Shown here in pieces: positions 12,932 through 14,832 of a stretch of 14,832 nucleotides of DNA; position 1 is the first letter of the stretch, and each line of letters opens with the position of its first letter. Position numbers and translations under genes: made by a program. The notes below the pieces were generated by a model. The model made no database searches, was not told the origin of the DNA, and worked only from the letters and a program-made list of their open reading frames with translations. Source of the stretch: Bacteroidota bacterium (lineage in GTDB: Bacteria; Bacteroidota; Bacteroidia; Bacteroidales; Paludibacteraceae); NCBI GenBank assembly GCA_022709605.1, contig JAKLIM010000048.1, positions 1-14,832 of the forward strand. Direction: 5' to 3'.

Positions 12932-14832
12932 ATGGAACTCGCAAGCAAGTACAACCCAACAGACATCGAATCGAAATGGTATCAATATTGGTTAGATAAT
13001 GGTTTTTTTAGTTCAAAACCCGATGGTCGCGAACCTTATACCATTGTCATACCACCTCCAAATGTTACGGGTGTACTTCACATGGGACACATGCTTAATA
13101 ACACCATTCAGGATGTATTGGTGCGTAGGGCGCGTATGCAAGGCAAAAATGCCTGCTGGGTTCCCGGGACCGATCATGCATCCATTGCTACCGAAGCCAA
13201 AGTCGTAGGGAAACTGGCTGCCGAAGGTATCAAAAAAACTGATTTGACTCGTGATGAATTTTTAAGTCATGCCTGGGAGTGGACACACAAACACGGAGGT
13301 ATCATTCTGGAACAATTGAAAAAACTGGGTGCTTCGTGCGATTGGGATCGTACAGCTTTCACGATGGATGAACCACGTTCGGAAAGTGTGCTTAAGGTTT
13401 TCGTGGATTTATACAATAAAGGTCTGATATACCGCGGAGTACGTATGGTAAACTGGGACCCGAAAGCACAGACAGCATTGAGTGATGAGGAAGTAATTTT
13501 TAAGGAAGTAAATGGTAAACTTTATTATTTGCGCTATAAAATTGAAGGCGAAGAGGGTTACGCTGTTGTGGCAACAACGCGTCCGGAAACAATTATGGGC
13601 GATACAGCTATGTGTATTAATCCAAACGATCCGAAAAATGCGCATCTAAAAGGAAAAAAAGTATTTGTTCCTTTGATTAATCGTCTTATTCCGGTTATTG
13701 AAGATGATTATGTGGATATTGAGTTTGGAACCGGTTGTCTGAAAGTGACTCCCGCACACGATGTAAATGATTATATGCTGGGCGAGAAATATAATTTGCC
13801 TTCGATCGATATTTTTAATGATAACGGAACATTGAACGAAAATGGTGCGCAATATGCTGGTATGGATCGTTTTGACGTACGTAAACAAATTGAAAAAGAT
13901 TTAGAAAATGCAGGACTTATTGAAAAAACCGAACCTTATACCAACAAGGTAGGTTTTTCGGAACGCACCGATGTAGTTATTGAGCCAAAACTTTCCATGC
14001 AATGGTTTATGAAAATGGAGGAGTTGGCTAAACCTGCTTTGGATGCGGTTATGAGTGATGATATTCAACTTTATCCTGCCAAGTTCAAGAACACATACCG
14101 CCATTGGATGGAAAATGTGAAGGATTGGTGTGTTTCGCGCCAACTTTGGTGGGGACACCGAATTCCGGCCTATTTCCTGCCTCAGGGAGGTTTTGTAGTG
14201 GCATTGTCAAAAGAAGAAGCATACCAGAAAGCATTGGCGATTGTCAATTATCCTTTGTCAGTTGACGATCTCCGTCAGGATGAAGATTGTTTGGATACAT
14301 GGTTTTCGTCGTGGTTGTGGCCTATTTCGGTTTTCGATGGCATAAATAATCCTGAAAACGAAGATATTAAATATTATTATCCGACCAATGATTTGGTAAC
14401 TGGCCCAGATATTTTGTTTTTCTGGGTAGCACGCATGATAATTGCCGGATACGAATTTAAAGGTGAAATGCCTTTCAAAAGGGTTTATCTTACCGGTATT
14501 GTCCGCGATAAATTGGGTCGTAAAATGTCAAAAACACTTGGCAATTCGCCCGATCCACTTGACTTAATTGAAGATTTTGGTGCTGATGCTGTGCGTTTGG
14601 GTATGTTACTAACCGCTCCGGCTGGAAACGATTTACCTTACGATGACAGCCTTTGTGAACAGGGTCGTAATTTCAATAATAAAATTTGGAACGCTTTTCG
14701 CCTCGTAAAAGGCTGGGAAGTAGCTGATATTGAACAGCCTGAATCGGCTCGCTTAGCGGTGAAATGGTTCGAAATGCAATTGAATAAAACCTTGTTGGAG
14801 ATTGATGATCTGTTCTCAAAATACCGTCTATC
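12932..14832 (+). CDS. valS: valyl-tRNA synthetase (5' part, cut by the window end)
   Basis: A class Ia synthetase that charges tRNA-Val and edits Thr-tRNA-Val. 633 codons are present with no stop; the usual length is about 870-880, so about a quarter is missing on the right. The ATG at 12932 is preceded in frame by a TAA at 12923-12925, and MELASKYNPTDIESKWYQYW is the standard N-terminus. The signatures are HMGH (50-53, in PPPNVTGVLHMGH), WVPGTDHASIATE, the editing motif ATTRPET (214-220), the WCVSRQLWWGHRIPA block, and KMSKT (531-535) as the second ATP-binding motif. It is on the plus strand, opposite to everything else in the window. A -7 box lies about 110 bases upstream. Related in fold to the IleRS of this window, but without any palindromic insert in the part seen. 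Confidence 0.97.
   Translation, partial: MELASKYNPTDIESKWYQYWLDNGFFSSKPDGREPYTIVIPPPNVTGVLHMGHMLNNTIQDVLVRRARMQGKNACWVPGTDHASIATEAKVVGKLAAEGIKKTDLTRDEFLSHAWEWTHKHGGIILEQLKKLGASCDWDRTAFTMDEPRSESVLKVFVDLYNKGLIYRGVRMVNWDPKAQTALSDEEVIFKEVNGKLYYLRYKIEGEEGYAVVATTRPETIMGDTAMCINPNDPKNAHLKGKKVFVPLINRLIPVIEDDYVDIEFGTGCLKVTPAHDVNDYMLGEKYNLPSIDIFNDNGTLNENGAQYAGMDRFDVRKQIEKDLENAGLIEKTEPYTNKVGFSERTDVVIEPKLSMQWFMKMEELAKPALDAVMSDDIQLYPAKFKNTYRHWMENVKDWCVSRQLWWGHRIPAYFLPQGGFVVALSKEEAYQKALAIVNYPLSVDDLRQDEDCLDTWFSSWLWPISVFDGINNPENEDIKYYYPTNDLVTGPDILFFWVARMIIAGYEFKGEMPFKRVYLTGIVRDKLGRKMSKTLGNSPDPLDLIEDFGADAVRLGMLLTAPAGNDLPYDDSLCEQGRNFNNKIWNAFRLVKGWEVADIEQPESARLAVKWFEMQLNKTLLEIDDLFSKYRL

Noticed and set aside
13409..14158. 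Three minus-strand frames of about 80 codons within valS.
   Set aside because: They are antisense to strongly conserved ValRS motifs; the Cys/His/Ile-rich composition is typical of shadow frames.

Overview
The window looks like an ordinary chromosomal segment of a Bacteroidota bacterium, most likely order Bacteroidales. The pointers are the AT-rich intergenic DNA, promoters of the Bacteroidetes type (TTTG / TAnnTTTG) instead of -35/-10 boxes, a type IX secretion C-terminal sorting domain, a DUF4296 lipoprotein, the long eukaryote-like form of IleRS, and the exbB - small membrane protein - exbD - exbD cluster. A Paludibacter-like relative is a guess from memory, not something the sequence proves.

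Layout, left to right. A plus-strand rho-independent terminator (12-43) closes a gene lying outside the window. Next comes a minus-strand block read from right to left: ileS (6197-2742), a DksA/TraR-like regulator (2604-2227) ended by a hairpin, then the tightly overlapping lspA, DUF4296 lipoprotein and a short protein that looks like an amidohydrolase without its catalytic barrel (2117-93). Also on the minus strand, 8931-6371 holds a tRNA-Ser(GGA) followed by exbB, a four-helix membrane protein, and two exbD genes, ended by a hairpin terminator; this is a proton-motive-force energiser for TonB/Tol-type outer-membrane work. Further right are a TatD-family nuclease (TTG start), guaA with a very good Bacteroidetes promoter, and a secreted protein with two probable starch-binding modules and a T9SS sorting tail. 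A 382-base intergenic region then separates these minus-strand genes from valS, which reads on the plus strand and is cut off by the window end.

Most genes are core housekeeping (two aminoacyl-tRNA synthetases, GMP synthase, lipoprotein signal peptidase, proton channel). No defence system, CRISPR array, integrase or toxin-antitoxin pair was seen. The most interesting signals are: (1) a 117-bp imperfect palindrome inserted in frame in ileS, adding 39 residues near the editing domain and resembling a coding-compatible mobile repeat; (2) a perfect 12-bp LacI/PurR-like palindrome upstream of the secreted starch-binding protein, which has no catalytic domain; (3) the amidohydrolase-like shell protein at the end of the lspA operon; and (4) the uncharacterised four-helix protein fixed between exbB and exbD.
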